From: Apricaphanius iberus
Taxonomy: Eukaryota > Chordata > Actinopteri > Cyprinodontiformes > Aphaniidae
Reading direction: 5' to 3'
Length of the DNA: 64,000 bases
NCBI GenBank assembly: GCA_028564705.1
Contig: JAPXFQ010002747.1
Location: forward strand, 868,001-932,000
Shown here: positions 11,357 to 22,741 of the stretch, piece after piece
Layout: each line of letters begins with the position of its first letter
Position numbering within the stretch: the stretch's first letter is position 1
Notes under the pieces: model-generated
Seen by the model: the letters and a program-made list of their open reading frames with translations, nothing else
Database searches by the model: none
What the model was told of the DNA's origin: nothing
Program-made: the position numbers and the translations under genes

Positions 11357-12870
11357 GATAATTTGTTCCTCCTTATTTTAAATTTTTTTGAGTGAGTAAA
11401 AATATGTGCACATTTATTGGCTGAAGATTATTTGGTTTGTATCATTGACACTTTTTAAGCTCAGCTCAGTAACATCTGTTCATGCTACAAACTTATGTTT
11501 TCATGGTGAGACTTACAAACTTTAAGCTGTACTAACTATTACCCTAAACATTTTTAAAGAGTGTAGGCTATGTGAGAGTTCTTCCCAGGTCCCAAGAAGT
11601 TACTCCTGGTGTGGAGATTGGGCTTTTGGAGCAGAGATCACAGTGACAGTTTCAGGTAGAGGAGTCTATTAATAGTGTACCTCTCAGCCAAAGCTTTTCA
11701 TCATTTTTGGTGTCTGAGGGCTTCCTGCTTCAAAAATAGGGGCTGAAGTTATGCATCTCAATCCAGCCCTTCATATTTCATGCTGTTGAGGATTATAAAT
11801 AAAAGGACAGACTTTGAACTGGGCAATTTGTTATCCAGGATCCTGGGTGTGAATGGTGCTTTGTCTTCTGTCAGCTTCTGGTGTTTTTCCTTCAGAAAAC
11901 AACAGGATTACAACCAAAAGTGTTTGGCAGACATCATGAGATATAATCCCTGTATAATAAACAAAACAAAATAAATTGCTCAAAGTCATCCAAAGGGAAA
12001 ACATGGAGCAAGGAAAAAAGTGGAGGGTTTGACATTAGTGCAAACTATGGGTCAATCTCAAGAACCATTGTGTTGTTTGCAGTTTTCCCTCCAGTGTAAC
12101 TCTTGTTTTGACCACACAAACTGGCCTGGAGTGTCTGGGGAGAAGCCTGTCTGACAGGGTGATGAGAAAAAACAGTAAGCTAGAAAGCTCTCACTCTCTC
12201 ACCTTCCCAATGGTACAATAGATGGGTCCAACATATGCCAAAACACGCTGTCAATGCTGCTTGTTGTTGGGAAGACCTTTGATCTCGAACAAATAGAGAG
12301 CCGAGTCTCAGAGCACCTGCCTTGGGGCATGAAGAAATATGGGCATCACATAGGGTCAAGTTCTGGAGGAAGGCAGTAAAATTAAAAGCTTTATTGCCAT
12401 TTTTATGGCTTTATCCCTGATGGCAATTACATTATCTATGGAAAACGACAGAGCTTTGTTCCCATTATCAGTAAAATCTCTGACAGGGAGTGTCTGATGT
12501 GCTGAAGATGAAAGTGATATATGTCAGTCTGAGTCTATCCAACTGTGTTAGGGTGTCTGGCAGCAGAAATTTAACAAGCTGAAATTTAAACCCACTTTGC
12601 AAATAAACAATTGCTCAGACACAGTTAATCAGAAAATGCTAAGAAAAAGTTTTTTTTTTCAGCTCACAGTGTTTCTATCAAATGTAGACTGACAACCCTC
12701 TCTTGAAATTAATGATTTTGTTTTTCTGGGATCACTCTGCTGCTAACCACCCGAAACCTCACACATTGACTTTTCTCCACAGATTGCAACTCTTCCATTT
12801 TTTTAATTGTGTTCATTTTTACCTGGGTCCCACTGGACCGGCAGCAACGGTGGTCGCTGTCATCCGTCTG
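11357..12870. other. Unique non-coding DNA
   Basis: No repeat family is recognised. Part of the stretch (about 12290-12560) has mixed composition, with AAGCTTTATTGCCATTTTTA at about 12389, and might be a conserved element. No supported exon was seen. Confidence 0.3.
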
Positions 12871-12877
12871 TTCTGAC

Positions 12878-12882
12878 AGAGA

Positions 12883-12932
<50 letters not shown>
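12878..12932 (+). repeat. (GA)n microsatellite
   Basis: About 55 bp of GA repeat with A-rich interruptions at the left. The minus-strand Ser/Leu frame and plus-strand Arg/Glu frame over it are artefacts. Confidence 0.95.
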
Positions 12933-13640
12933 AGCACAACAGCACTTTCCACTTTGAGCTGATGTGTCAGGCTTATCACACAGCCGAGCGATCCTGAGGT
13001 GACATCCTCCACTGAATCAGTGACATTTCACGGACGGTGCAAATCTATCCATCTTTGTCAAGCATCCGCCTCGATTTTAGCATTCCCCGAGTTAGCATAT
13101 TGATCACCAAGGAACGCTTGAGTGAGGACTTCTTGTTTTCCCCTCCTTAAAATGGGGTTTGTGAGTCCACTGGACTCTCCTGTCAAAGTCCACTGCAGTG
13201 GTCCTTAATTTGCCCTCTTCCAAGTAGTTTATAATATAGGGGGCTTTTGTCATTCAAGACCAGGAGGAATATACACCTCTTTCTTTTTATTTATCAGTTT
13301 TATTATGGATTTTATTCAGTTGACACTTGGAAGTTCAATTACACAAGGATGTTATATACACGAAAAAAGAACGAGCTGTCTATAGCCAAATTTATGACTG
13401 CTTGTAAATAGAGAGCCAGATGCACCGCTATAGCCACTGCATTAGGGCCCAGAAAAGGCCAAAGGTGCACACCCCCCCAAAATGCACTCACACTCAGCTG
13501 TGCTGTTTGCTGCATGGAAACTGTTGGGCTACCAGCCATGCAAATGGACTATAGAGAAAGAACTCCTGCCGTAAGGACTAATATGTATCATGGAGAAAAG
13601 TCTAATATATAGATTCACCGTGCTTGCCAGTTAATGAATA
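12933..13640. other. Unassigned DNA
   Basis: No gene or known repeat is recognised. Confidence 0.3.
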
Positions 13641-13769
13641 AACTGTTGTTTAACTCATGCCTTGGTTGATGTTGTCAATTCCTTTTAATTATACCAAAGA
13701 AAAAACAACAATGTACTTGAAAATTCACAACATAAAATGCAGTGAACGAACAAAAGAGAAATCTAATTG

Positions 13770-14215
13770 AAATCAGTATTTGGTGTCACCACACTTTGGC
13801 TTCAAAAGAGCATCAGTTCTTTTAGATACCCTTGGACACAGTTTTTGAAGGAACTAGGTTTGTAGGTTCTTCCAAACATCATGTAGAACTAACCCCAGAT
13901 GTTCTGTGGATGTAGGTTTCCTCACACCCGTCTGTTGTTTATGTAAGCCCAGACACTCTCGATGTTGAGATCCAGGCTCATTGGGAGCCATACAATAACT
14001 TCCAGGACTTCTTGGACCTGTACTGCTGAAGATGGTTTTTAATTACTATGTATGTTTGAGTCATTGTCCTGCTGCAGAATAAATGTGGGGCCAATCCTAA
14101 TCCTCCCTGATGGTATTTGCATGATGGAGAAGTATCTGCCTGATATTTCTCAGTATTGAGAACACCGTTATTCCGGACCAAATCTCCAACTCCATTTGCC
14201 TAAACCCTTCCATGA
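13770..14215 (-). mobile_element. Decayed Tc1-like transposase, minus strand
   Basis: Read on the minus strand, the segment follows the C-terminal half of a Tc1/mariner transposase. Landmarks are a LDLNIE-like stretch after the second catalytic Asp region (near 13955-13990), a tryptophan-rich part, and a KxGGxTKY-type tail near 13775-13800. Multiple frameshifts and stops break it. Termini are unclear, so it is a pseudogene fragment of a long-dead copy. The strand is opposite to the Tc1 copy immediately to the right. Confidence 0.7.
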
Positions 14216-14629
14216 ATTCAGTGGTAATTTTGTTGATGAAATATTTTTAATATTTTTTGTCATGGATATATTTGTCCCCAATGTTCCCAATTGGGAATCG
14301 TTGTAATGAGCTCTAACTTTAATTAAATCTAAATGTTTTGTACGTGATAAAAAGCCAACAGTCACAACTTTCCCCCCTATAGTCCATCCTTTTAAATTGA
14401 ACAACATTTAAGAAAGGGAAGACAATAAGACACTCACATATTTAACAGAACAAAAACTAAAAAAAAAAACTTTTATTCATTGGGGTAAGGGACCACTGCT
14501 GTGTCTAAACAGCTCAAATCTGCAAATACTTCAGTCCACTTCTATAATTACAATCTGAAAAGATTCACAGCACAGGTGAGACAATCTGCTGAGATGACAA
14601 CTACTGGTATTCCACAAAACTAGACTTTG
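14216..14629. other. Unassigned DNA between Tc1 relics
   Basis: Not assigned. An A10 run at about 14460-14470 is followed by CTTTTATTCATTGGGGTAAG. It may belong to one of the neighbouring Tc1 copies but I cannot place it. Confidence 0.3.
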
Positions 14630-15297
14630 TATAAGAGAGGCAGAAAGACTGTAACTTTTGAAAGAAAGTGGTGGCAGCTTCATGCTGTGTTGATACTTTT
14701 ATGGAAAGGGACAAATAAATATTTCCGAGTTGACAATTGATGTTAGAGGATGAAGACATAAGATTGGGGCAAAAATGTACCTTCCAGCAGAACATCTGAA
14801 CCAGGGGTTTGCAACTCCTGTCCTCAAGTACCAAAGTCCTGCAAAGTTTGGATGCATCCATGCTCCAACAGAGATGCATCCAGCTGAATCAATTGTCTGA
14901 ATTACCTACTTAGCGTGTCAGCAAGTTTTGCAAAGTCCTGATCATTAATCACACAATTACTTCTGGTGAATTGAAGCAGGGATGTATCTAAAAGTTGGAG
15001 GCAGCACTGGAGTTGCTGAACTCTGGTCTAAACTCTCTGAAACTCTCCTTCAGTTTCTTGTTGCTGGTAGATACATACTCAAAATATTCATTCAACATGG
15101 CTGATTACAAAAAAATGCAAAACATTTCAAATTTTTACCTGTAAAATATTTTTTATATTTCTTTCCCTTCCACTTGGCAGTTATGGACTACTTCTGTGTT
15201 GATGCATCTAATAAAATCCAAACAAAGTAATGTTTGTGATTGTAGGGTGACAAAATATGAAAAGGGTCGACAGATATAAATACTTTTGAGGGTGTAA
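14630..15297 (+). mobile_element. Tc1-like transposon relic, plus strand, with nested MITE
   Basis: The left part encodes a degraded GGGS.MLWGCF-like Tc1 motif (GTGGTGGCAGCTTCATGCTG, about 14670-14689). It continues to CCTTCCAGCAGAACATCTG just before the nested element. After the insertion come an eroded transposase C-terminus and the family's right terminus (CCTTCCACTTGGCAGTTATG, ending ATACTTTTGAGGGTGTA). The transposase interior is partly deleted and no frame is intact. Confidence 0.7.
14802..15025. mobile_element. hAT-type palindromic MITE nested in Tc1
   Basis: The left end is CAGGGGTTTGCAACTCC. The right end, reverse-complemented, is CAGAGTTCAGCAACTCC. The flanks ATCTGAAC and GTCTAAAC match at 6 of 8 bases. 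The interior has two opposed halves built on GCATCCATGCTCCAAC and GCAGGGATGTATCTAAAAG. It belongs to the same family as 2236-2378 and is younger than the Tc1 copy it interrupts. Confidence 0.75.
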
Positions 15298-15524
15298 TTC
15301 TTTGGTGTTATAAATGCAAATTAGATTTTGCTGGTTACCTCACCACAATCAAGAGGTAGGTAAAAGTTCAAAGAAGAAAGTTACCATCTAAAGCAATTAG
15401 ACATCCCACGAGAAGAGCTGAGCAGTGGAGTGAAAAACAGAGGATATCTTGTTACGCTGGGAAATATTAAAGGGATGGGGTATATTCTGAAGCAGGAATA
15501 GAGGCAGTTCTTGGAATTTCACAG

Positions 15525-15830
15525 GCAGAAATAAAATAGTGAACTCAGGCATTTGAATGACTTTGACAGGAACCACATTGTGATTGCTTGACAAGTGCCT
15601 TGGAACATTTCCAAAGATATGTTAGTTGTTCCTACTATGCAGGAGGTTAGTGGCTACCAAACAGGGATAAAGAAATGACAACTGGAGGAAAGACGTCAGG
15701 GTAAAGAGCATAATCAGTTTTCAGCTGTATATTAAGAGAGTTAATGTGAAAAACTGATGATAAGAGAGATGTCTCAGCATATGCATTGTACAATAACTAG
15801 CTGAAACCAAGCTGAAGGTGGTGGAGTTCA
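15525..15830 (+). mobile_element. Tc1-like transposase N-terminal relic
   Basis: The plus strand follows the DNA-binding region of a Tc1-like transposase: GAATGACTTTGACAGGAACC, then TGTTAGTTGTTCCTACTATG and TAGTGGCTACCAAACAGGG. This corresponds to the paired-like helix-turn-helix part. Downstream, TTAATGTGAAAAACTGATGA and ATGTCTCAGCATATGCATTG fit the linker to the catalytic domain. Stops and indels break it throughout. Confidence 0.6.
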
Positions 15831-15984
15831 TATGGACTACAATGGGCCCCTTCCTATTTGGGATTCAGTGTCAGAGGAAGCAATATAACTCAAATTCTTG
15901 TGAATTTCGCAAAAATTGTCTATAGATAGTTTCTTTAATATTATATAAAATGCTCTGGAAAATACCGCTTGGGAAGCTGAAATA

Positions 15985-16260
15985 CCTAGACTAGTTGACA
16001 TGCTAGTGGCTGGTGTTTACAAAGCAGCCAATCTGGGAATGCTGTTCATTTTTCTTGACACTGATTGGCTGTACCCTCTAGAGCGGAAATCAGGGAAAAC
16101 TGTAGATATTAGCATGTGCGGTTGTGCTAACACGGCTTCCACTAAGCGTATCAAGGTATATTTGGTTTTCGAACAATTATAACTGCCTAGTTTAAATGGG
16201 TTTTTTTATAGCAGGGGGGCATCTGTGGTCCATAACCCCTGCAAATACCCGGCTCCACTG
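15985..16260 (+). repeat. Dispersed repeat, copy 1 of 2 in window
   Basis: GACATGCTAGTGGCTGGTGT and the following TTTTTCTTGACACTGATTGG align with the block at 62915-63130 over about 85 bp, with later similarity around TAGATATTAGCATGTG. I do not recognise the superfamily. It has no convincing coding capacity. Confidence 0.55.
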
Positions 16261-17857
16261 TAATTTTATTTACATTTTTTCAACATCATTGAAATATATA
16301 TCAACCAGACTTTATAATAAACACAAAATAGTGTTATCGATTGGAATGCGTTCAATTATTTTAACAATACACACACAAAAGTATTACTATTTATAAAAGT
16401 CCTAACCACTTGGGTCCAGCAGTGTGTTAGCTGCCACAGCTTCCGTTGTTTGTATTAAGGTGTGCAATGTAATAACAAATTAATAATGCAAAGCTTTAGG
16501 GAAAACTGTAACCCCTAAAAATGAGGGCGTCCATTGTGCTTGTGCCAAACCAAATCAACAGTGACAGAACAGCACCGGGGACTACAACATCTGCAGTGTG
16601 TGGTGTCGAGGTTAACTTGTCCTGTGATTACAAAATGCATTTTCCAGGGAGCAGGTGTTACCCTGACACCGACGTGAGCATGTATGTGCAAATGCTGCAA
16701 GCATGCAGGCCCACACAAAGCGAAGCACCCAGTGATTCGACAAAAAGAGGCCAGGAGTGCAGAAAGAAGAGAACGTCTGCTTCCCCAACCAATCGCTTTT
16801 GGCCCCTACGGCTGTGAGACCCGTGTGAAAACATGAATGAGCAGCCTGCAAATCGATAAGGACAAGAGGTCTAGTGTCTAGCAAATCCAGTGCAGACTGA
16901 CATGTTCTCCATGTAATCTCCTGCATTGTGCTACGAGGGGAAAGATTATCCCTCTCTGACTGGCTCGTAAAAGGTTGCTTTGCTGTAGTTCATGTCTGTG
17001 TGAGGGGAGGGGAGCATATGGCTCACTGTAAACGATGCGGGCTCCCCCTCCTCCTCTGTCAGAGACTGGATTATGTCCAACATTATCCACCCCCCTACCT
17101 CCTCCCCAACACTCACTCGACTCTCCAATAAAAGGGCTTTCTCTCTCCTCTTCTCCTCTCAAAAATCATCGGATTTATGACAGTGGATTTCGGAAAAGTT
17201 CTTCGACTGTTCTGATGCTCACTAAGTACCCCGGCAGGATTAGAGGAGGACTCTTGATGTGTAAACTCCTGTGTGTGCTCAGCGATGCATTGTGGTCAGA
17301 GTTATCAGCTGTAAGGCAGTACACAGCGCATAATGATAAGGCTGGTTATACACATCAAGTGCTGAAATCAGAGACTGAGAAAGAGTGTGTGTGTGTGTTT
17401 GTTTAGAATCAATCGAAAACACTATCACATTTAATTTGGGTTGCACTGCCTTTTCTACCTCTCGGCTCTGTGTTCACCGGGAGCAGATTGGAGGAGATGG
17501 CCAGCTCCACTGTAGCTGCTTTATTATGGCAGATGCAAAGGGAACGGTGCCTGAATGATATGACTGCTTACATTAACTGTAAATTGAAAGGTAACACTGC
17601 AGCAAAATTTAAAAAAGGTGCAGTAAAGGGCTGCAAATTTACCAGGATAGACCTGTAGAAAAAGTGAGGGTAAACGTTGCAAATCGGTATGAAATATAAA
17701 CGATCTAGAAAGAAATGGGAAATTCTTATGCCCACTTCAACTGGCAAGATGAATTTTCTAATTTAGAAAAAAAATATATGATAAGGCATACTCTCCATTA
17801 AGCCTATTTATTTTTGAGTAAAACCTATTTTAGAATGTGTAGTTGTGTTCAGTATAA
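16261..17857. other. Unique DNA with a GC-richer promoter-like patch
   Basis: No repeat is recognised. At about 17125-17136, CCAATAAAAGGGC is followed by a pyrimidine-rich tract (TTTCTCTCTCCTCTTCTCCT), resembling a TATA-like box plus initiator on the plus strand. Open frames of up to 123 codons nearby overlap in several phases, with no recognised domain. Whether it promotes transcription is unknown. Confidence 0.25.
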
Positions 17858-18475
17858 CAGCTGTCCAGAATTATTAAACAGATCAATTTCTGTTTTTGTT
17901 AAGAGGTATAGAAAACCAAAAGACAGTCATGAGATACCTGATTCTATGTAACTGATAGAGACATGTTCGCGATAACAACTTGGTGAAACCAGTCATAGAG
18001 GTCATTTATTCTAACAGATTGTACATATTTAAGGTCAAAGCAACAAATCATGTACATATTGATAATGGCGCATTCAATACATTTACCAAGAAGATTGAAA
18101 AGAAGAAAACATTCTAAAAAGGAAATAAAATAAAAGGGCCACTCATCTTAAATGATCTGAAATCCACTAAAGTGGAAACTGAAACCAAAAAGAAATCAAA
18201 GAAAACAAAACTACTATCTTAATGTATTGAAAAAAAGCCCAAACTGATAAAGATCAAGCAAATTACCTGTAAACAAATGTCTAATTGGAAACAACTGCCA
18301 GCTAGAAACCCCGACAAAGTCCCATTCTAAAGGAAAAATAAAGTGTGCTAAATAATTTCTAAAGATTTCTGAGAGCAGCCCAAAGATAAATTGTGCATCA
18401 ATATTGGAACTGATGAAAGCAAATTTTTTTTGTTACATTGTGAAGCACAGTGGCTAAGATATCATGTTTTGGAAA
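17858..18475 (+). mobile_element. Probable eroded Tc1/mariner copy
   Basis: The block starts near TGTCCAGAATTATTAAACAG. It contains GGAACTGATGAAAGCAAAT and then GAAGCACAGTGGCTAAGATA and TCATGTTTTGG, which resembles the catalytic part of a Tc1/mariner transposase. All frames are broken. The assignment is weaker than for the other copies because both ends are indistinct. Confidence 0.45.
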
Positions 18476-19330
18476 TATTCTTGATACTATGGTAATCAAA
18501 ATACTTTCACTTTTTAAACCCACCGCTATTATCTTTAACATAACTATATGCATGGACTCTTCTGATCCAGACACAGCAGGCAGACAGTCACCTTCACAGC
18601 CTGCTGTCCCTCTGAACAGTCGGCCTGTTTTTCTCCGCAGGGATGATAGTCCTGGGTGGCCTGTGAGTGCAGCTGTAAAATCAGAGTCACTGAAGCGGTT
18701 TTGACTGGCTGCACGTAGTCTGTCTGACAGAAGGTCGGACTTTGGGCAGGTGTGAGCCGAGGAAGAGTCAGGTTAGCTTCTGTTAATAAACCCTCAAACA
18801 GTTCCTCAGTCTGCCCTTGGAGATCTGTTACATCAAAGCTCCAATCAAAAACTGGTGCAGATATAATTTGTCATCAGGGATTTCCTGCAGGAGAATTATA
18901 GAGAAGATACAGGCCGATCGATACTATGGATTTTCACTGCAGAGGCTGATTGTCCAATTGCCGTGAAACATGTACCGAGATAAAAGGGCACGCCTGCCAT
19001 TTTGTAACAGACTGCCGAGTCAGCATAGGGCTTGTCAGATACTTATAGGCTTCTGATATAGAAAATTATCATGCTGCAGTGTCCGAGTATTATTTAACAC
19101 ATTTTCCCTCCTCGGGATGTGATTCATCTCAGATTTCGAAACCCCCCTCTCTTTTTGCTTTTGAGGAAGCATCGCTCCACGTCATTGTCAAGAGGGGCTG
19201 TGGCCACACACAGGTGACGTTTAAATGGAGCAGACGCACACAGATGCCAGTGCAATGAAACCCTCCACAAGATGTCATATGGAATTAAGAAAGACATTGG
19301 AAGAATGTGTCAAATCCCTGAAATTCCATT
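18476..19330. promoter_or_regulatory. Candidate conserved non-coding block
   Basis: This is unique DNA with mixed composition and no recognised repeat. The 84-codon plus-strand frame at 18450-18704 partly overlaps the end of the Tc1-like relic and shows no domain. A TTTTTCTCCGCAG|G sequence at about 18628 resembles a splice acceptor, but no matching coding exon follows. A regulatory role is only a possibility. Confidence 0.25.
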
Positions 19331-20954
19331 TATCATTCACTCCGTAAATGAAAATTTTTTTTTTTATCTTTTAGACCAACCTTCAGAAAATATTTGTAAT
19401 AGACTGATGAATCTTTTTTTTAAATCAAGCTTTTACAGATCTGTTTAAACCACTGGTACTAGCCCTCAGAGAATGCACAAATTACTGAAAAAAATCTGAA
19501 AATGTTACATTGACTCTGATTTGAAAGGCAGACTTTTTTTTAAATATGGAAGAAAGTTTGGAAATTTTAAATGAAATGTTGAAATATCTCAAATTTTTTC
19601 ACAAAAAAACGAAATACTCAGAGTTCAATTCATTTTATTTCATTTTAAAAATGCTTTATTGATCCAAAAACAACATTGTGTAGAAAAAATGGATAAAAAA
19701 ACTGTTCTATGGTAGTCAACCATATAGTAAAAAACTTGCTCAGAATTCAGTTCATTGGTGATTTTTCATTATAATGGATTTTTGGCCCTTGATCAAACAT
19801 TTAGCCAGTGTGATGTTCACTATACTTAGTTCAGGTCTATTTGCATGTGCTTCATTATTATGTGATTCTTCTTTCTCTCATAAATTTTCCTAGTATTGTT
19901 CTCCAGCTTTGGCAAGTTCAATTGTGTATTCTGTGGCTGTGGAGTGGCTTCTAGAGTGGATGGGTGGGTAATAGGTCTCCCAAATATCGTTTTGCCCCTG
20001 TGGTGTCATTCTATATGTTAATTTTTATTGTATGTTCACTTTAAGAGATTGGAACGGATTGAGCAGTGCTTTTGCAATGAAGAATGCGGGAAAAGGTGTG
20101 TATGTGTTTGGTGTTTGCTGAGAGTTTAGCTGTTTGAATGTGATTGGTTTTGCTTTAAATGTGTTTTTTTTGTTGTTCATTTTCTGTTTTTGTAAAGCGT
20201 TTAGTGTTGATGCTATCACAAAATATGCTCTATCAATAAAATGTTATTGACTGGTTATTACTCAACCACTGAAAGTACACTTTAGCTGGTTCTGTGGAAG
20301 TACTTTACTCAATTTTGTTAGTTAGTGTCCAGTATGGATAGTGCACACATATGGGATCAGGACGATATCAACTTAAGATTAAACTGAAAAGAAATGTTGG
20401 CACTGAAAATAAAAGTTGCCACTGAAAAATATAATTGTAACTAAAAAAATCTTAATTTTGGAGCTGAAATAACTGTAGTAAAAAAATCTGTATTGAAATG
20501 GTAACAAAAATTTAGGGTGAAAAAAAAATAATTGAAAATCAAAATATATGCATTTAAACAAGTAACTCACGTACAATCAAGTTTTCACGCTTTCATCTTT
20601 TTTTAATGCCAAACTTTTGTATTAATGTCAATTATTTTTAAGAGCTGCTGATTTTCAGCTTCATTCAGCTGATTTCTAGTCGTGCACGCGCTTGAGAGGC
20701 AGGGCTTCAGAGCCACATGTACTAGTTTTCAACTGTCAGTGAGTCGGGCTGTTTTCTACTCATTCTCTAACCCAGCAAATAAAATCACTTGTAGTTCTTT
20801 TATATATCTTTAATTCTAAAATATCCATGTGTTATAGCAAGATCCACTGCTATAAAGTTCTTCAATGTTTATTTTAATATAACTTCAAAATTAATTGCCG
20901 TTTGCTTCCTTTTTTTGTATGTAAACCCAAACAAAGGAGCTTTGAAACCCTGGA
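19331..20954. other. AT-rich DNA with LINE-tail-like pieces
   Basis: The region is mostly A/T-rich. AAATGCTTTATTGATCC at about 19650 and the stretch TTTTGTAAAGCGTTTAGTG to AATAAAATGTTATTGACTGG (20192-20254) resemble the 3' ends of teleost LINE copies, which carry a TGTAAAGC...AATAAA-type terminus. No reverse transcriptase is attached. Confidence 0.4.
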
Positions 20955-21022
20955 TGTCATAATGGTCAAGTGGTTTGAGAAGTTGCCCTGAGCTCATAAT
21001 GTTATGGGTTCGATCCAACTTA
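20955..21022 (+). repeat. tRNA-like unit with A and B boxes (SINE head)
   Basis: TGGTCAAGTGG at about 20963 matches the polymerase III A-box consensus TRGYNNANNNG. GTTCGATCC at 21008-21016 matches the B-box core. The A-to-B distance is about 45 bp, as in a tRNA gene, but the acceptor arms do not pair. I call it a tRNA-derived SINE head or pseudogene, not a functional tRNA. Confidence 0.55.
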
Positions 21023-21269
21023 GAAGTTCAAGTTTTAAGCTGTTAATCATTCTTCTTCGACCAGGTGTCCTGATCCCTCAGTCGGCTGATAGTCTACAGA
21101 CTGCACAAACCTTTACCTTTATGAGCTCTATCAGCATTATCTTAAACCTTGTGCATAAGTGTGCTTTACTTCGTATAATAACATTATCTTAGTATAAAAA
21201 TATAATGAAAAAAATAAAAGAGTGCACTCGTGTTTAAGGCAAAAAAAAAAAATTACAAAAAAATAAAAC

Positions 21270-21345
21270 AGGACAACCAAGTGGATTTGAACGCATAACA
21301 TCAAAACTATAACATCATGTCTCAAACCACTAGGCCACCATAACA
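21270..21345 (-). repeat. tRNA-like unit with A and B boxes, opposite strand
   Basis: On the minus strand, TGGCCTAGTGG matches the A box and GTTCAAATC matches the B box. The A-box region (AGTGGTTTGAGA) is shared with the unit at 20955-21022. The two are oriented towards each other about 250 bp apart. No stable acceptor stem is seen. Confidence 0.55.
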
Positions 21346-21712
21346 ACCAAGATCTAAGTACTTATTTTTTTGTAGTTAAACAAAAAATTATCCTGGTCTC
21401 ATATACACACAGATATTGTGCTGATAATATATATTTTAATATATTGTGCTGCCCTACCATCAAGTCAATGGAGAAGGGATTTGGCATGAGTTTGTTGCAT
21501 CGCCCTTTAAACTGTTATTACACATTCAAAAATACACAGTTGATGATATTGAATAAAGACACTCAGTGCTCAACTTGAGGGAACATGCAGGCTCTTTCTG
21601 CATGAAATATCCAAAATGTATCCATAAAACAAAATAGTGTAAAATATATTAATCCAGGATACATCATCATTAAATTATTTATCGGCGAGTTACATTTACA
21701 TTTCTGTTCTGT
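21346..21712. other. Unassigned AT-rich DNA
   Basis: No gene or repeat family is recognised. Confidence 0.3.
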
Positions 21713-21890
21713 TCAGTTCGATTCAATGTATTTTTATAGTGCCAATTCACAGCACATTTAATCTCAAGGCACGACAAGTCATTTAAATTTAATCATGCAA
21801 TCCAATGAGTTTATCTTTTTATCTAAGGAAACCTAGCAGATTGCATTGAGTCATTGACTTGCAGCATTCACTTCTACTAGAAGAACATGT
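21713..21890 (+). mobile_element. SINE-like teleost interspersed repeat
   Basis: The start GTTCAGTTCGATTCAATGTA and TTTTTATAGTGCCAATTCAC, the middle ATCTCAAGGCACGACAAG, and the later AGGAAACCTAGCAGATTGCA occur in the order of a repeat that I recognise from acanthomorph fish. No coding content. Confidence 0.6.
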
Positions 21891-22059
21891 AGCTTTACTT
21901 ATGAATTCGTCATTACAAAGACTTTACCCACATACAAAACTGTACCCACATACGTTGCCTTCAAAAAGTAAACCTAAAATGTTCTATTTACACTTCAGAA
22001 CTTGGAGGAAAAAGATGAAAAACATTTGAATTAATAGATCTCATTCAAAACTTCCATTC

Positions 22060-22741
22060 ATCCCTCCATCCATCCATTGTTTTCTGCTTATCTGGGGTTA
22101 GGTCGAGTTGGCAGCAGCTTAAGCAAAGAGACCCAAACTTCCCTCTCCCCATCCTCTTGGGCCAGCTTCTCGGATGGTTTCTCTAGGAGTTACCAAGCCG
22201 GCTGAGAGACATAGTCCCTGCAGCGTTTCTCAGGTCTTCCTTTGGGTCTCCTCCTGGTAGAACGTGCCCTGACCACCTGACCAGGGAGGCGTCTAGGAGA
22301 CCTTCTGACCAGATACCCGAGCTACCTCAACTGGCTCCTCTCGACGTGGAGGAGCAGCTGCTCTACTCTAATCAACTCCCAGATAACGCCGCTTCTCACC
22401 CCGTCTCTAAGGTAGAACTCAAACACCCTGTGGAAGAAGCTCATTTTACCCGCTTGTATCTGTGATCTCCTTCTTTCGGTCACTACCCAGAGTTTGTGAC
22501 CATAGATTAAGGTAGGAACATATATTAACCTGTAAATCGAGAGCTTCGCCTCTTGGGTCAGCTCTCTCTTCATCACGACGGACTAGTGCAGCGCCAGCAT
22601 CACTGCAGAAACCTTACCAATTCGCCTATCGATCTCCCACTCCATTTTTTCATTTGGGAACAAAACCCCCAGATACTTAAACATCTCCCCTTGGGGAAGT
22701 GCCTCGTCCCCAACCCGGGAAAGGCACTCTACCCTTTTCAG
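22060..22741 (-). mobile_element. Non-LTR retrotransposon relic, reverse-transcriptase C-terminus
   Basis: The element lies on the minus strand with its 3' end at the left, marked by (CCAT)n at 22060-22078. From about 22690 down to 22322 one frame reads the C-terminal part of a LINE reverse transcriptase. It has a KYLGVLF-type motif, EIDRRIGKVSAVM, then KRELTQEAKLSIYRLIYVPT and a VERSQLR end. A TAG at 22583-22585 interrupts it, and the frame is lost after 22322. The clade (RTE/Rex-like or L2-like) is not certain. The 5' end is truncated, as usual for LINEs. Confidence 0.85.

Noticed and set aside
12709..12997. Ser/Leu and Arg/Glu frames on opposite strands
   Set aside because: They are created by the second GA microsatellite.
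16521..17406. Several overlapping frames of 60-123 codons
   Set aside because: Both strands are open in several phases because of GC-richer composition. None has a recognisable domain.
20955..21022. Functional tRNA gene
   Set aside because: A and B boxes are present but the acceptor and anticodon arms do not form convincing stems.
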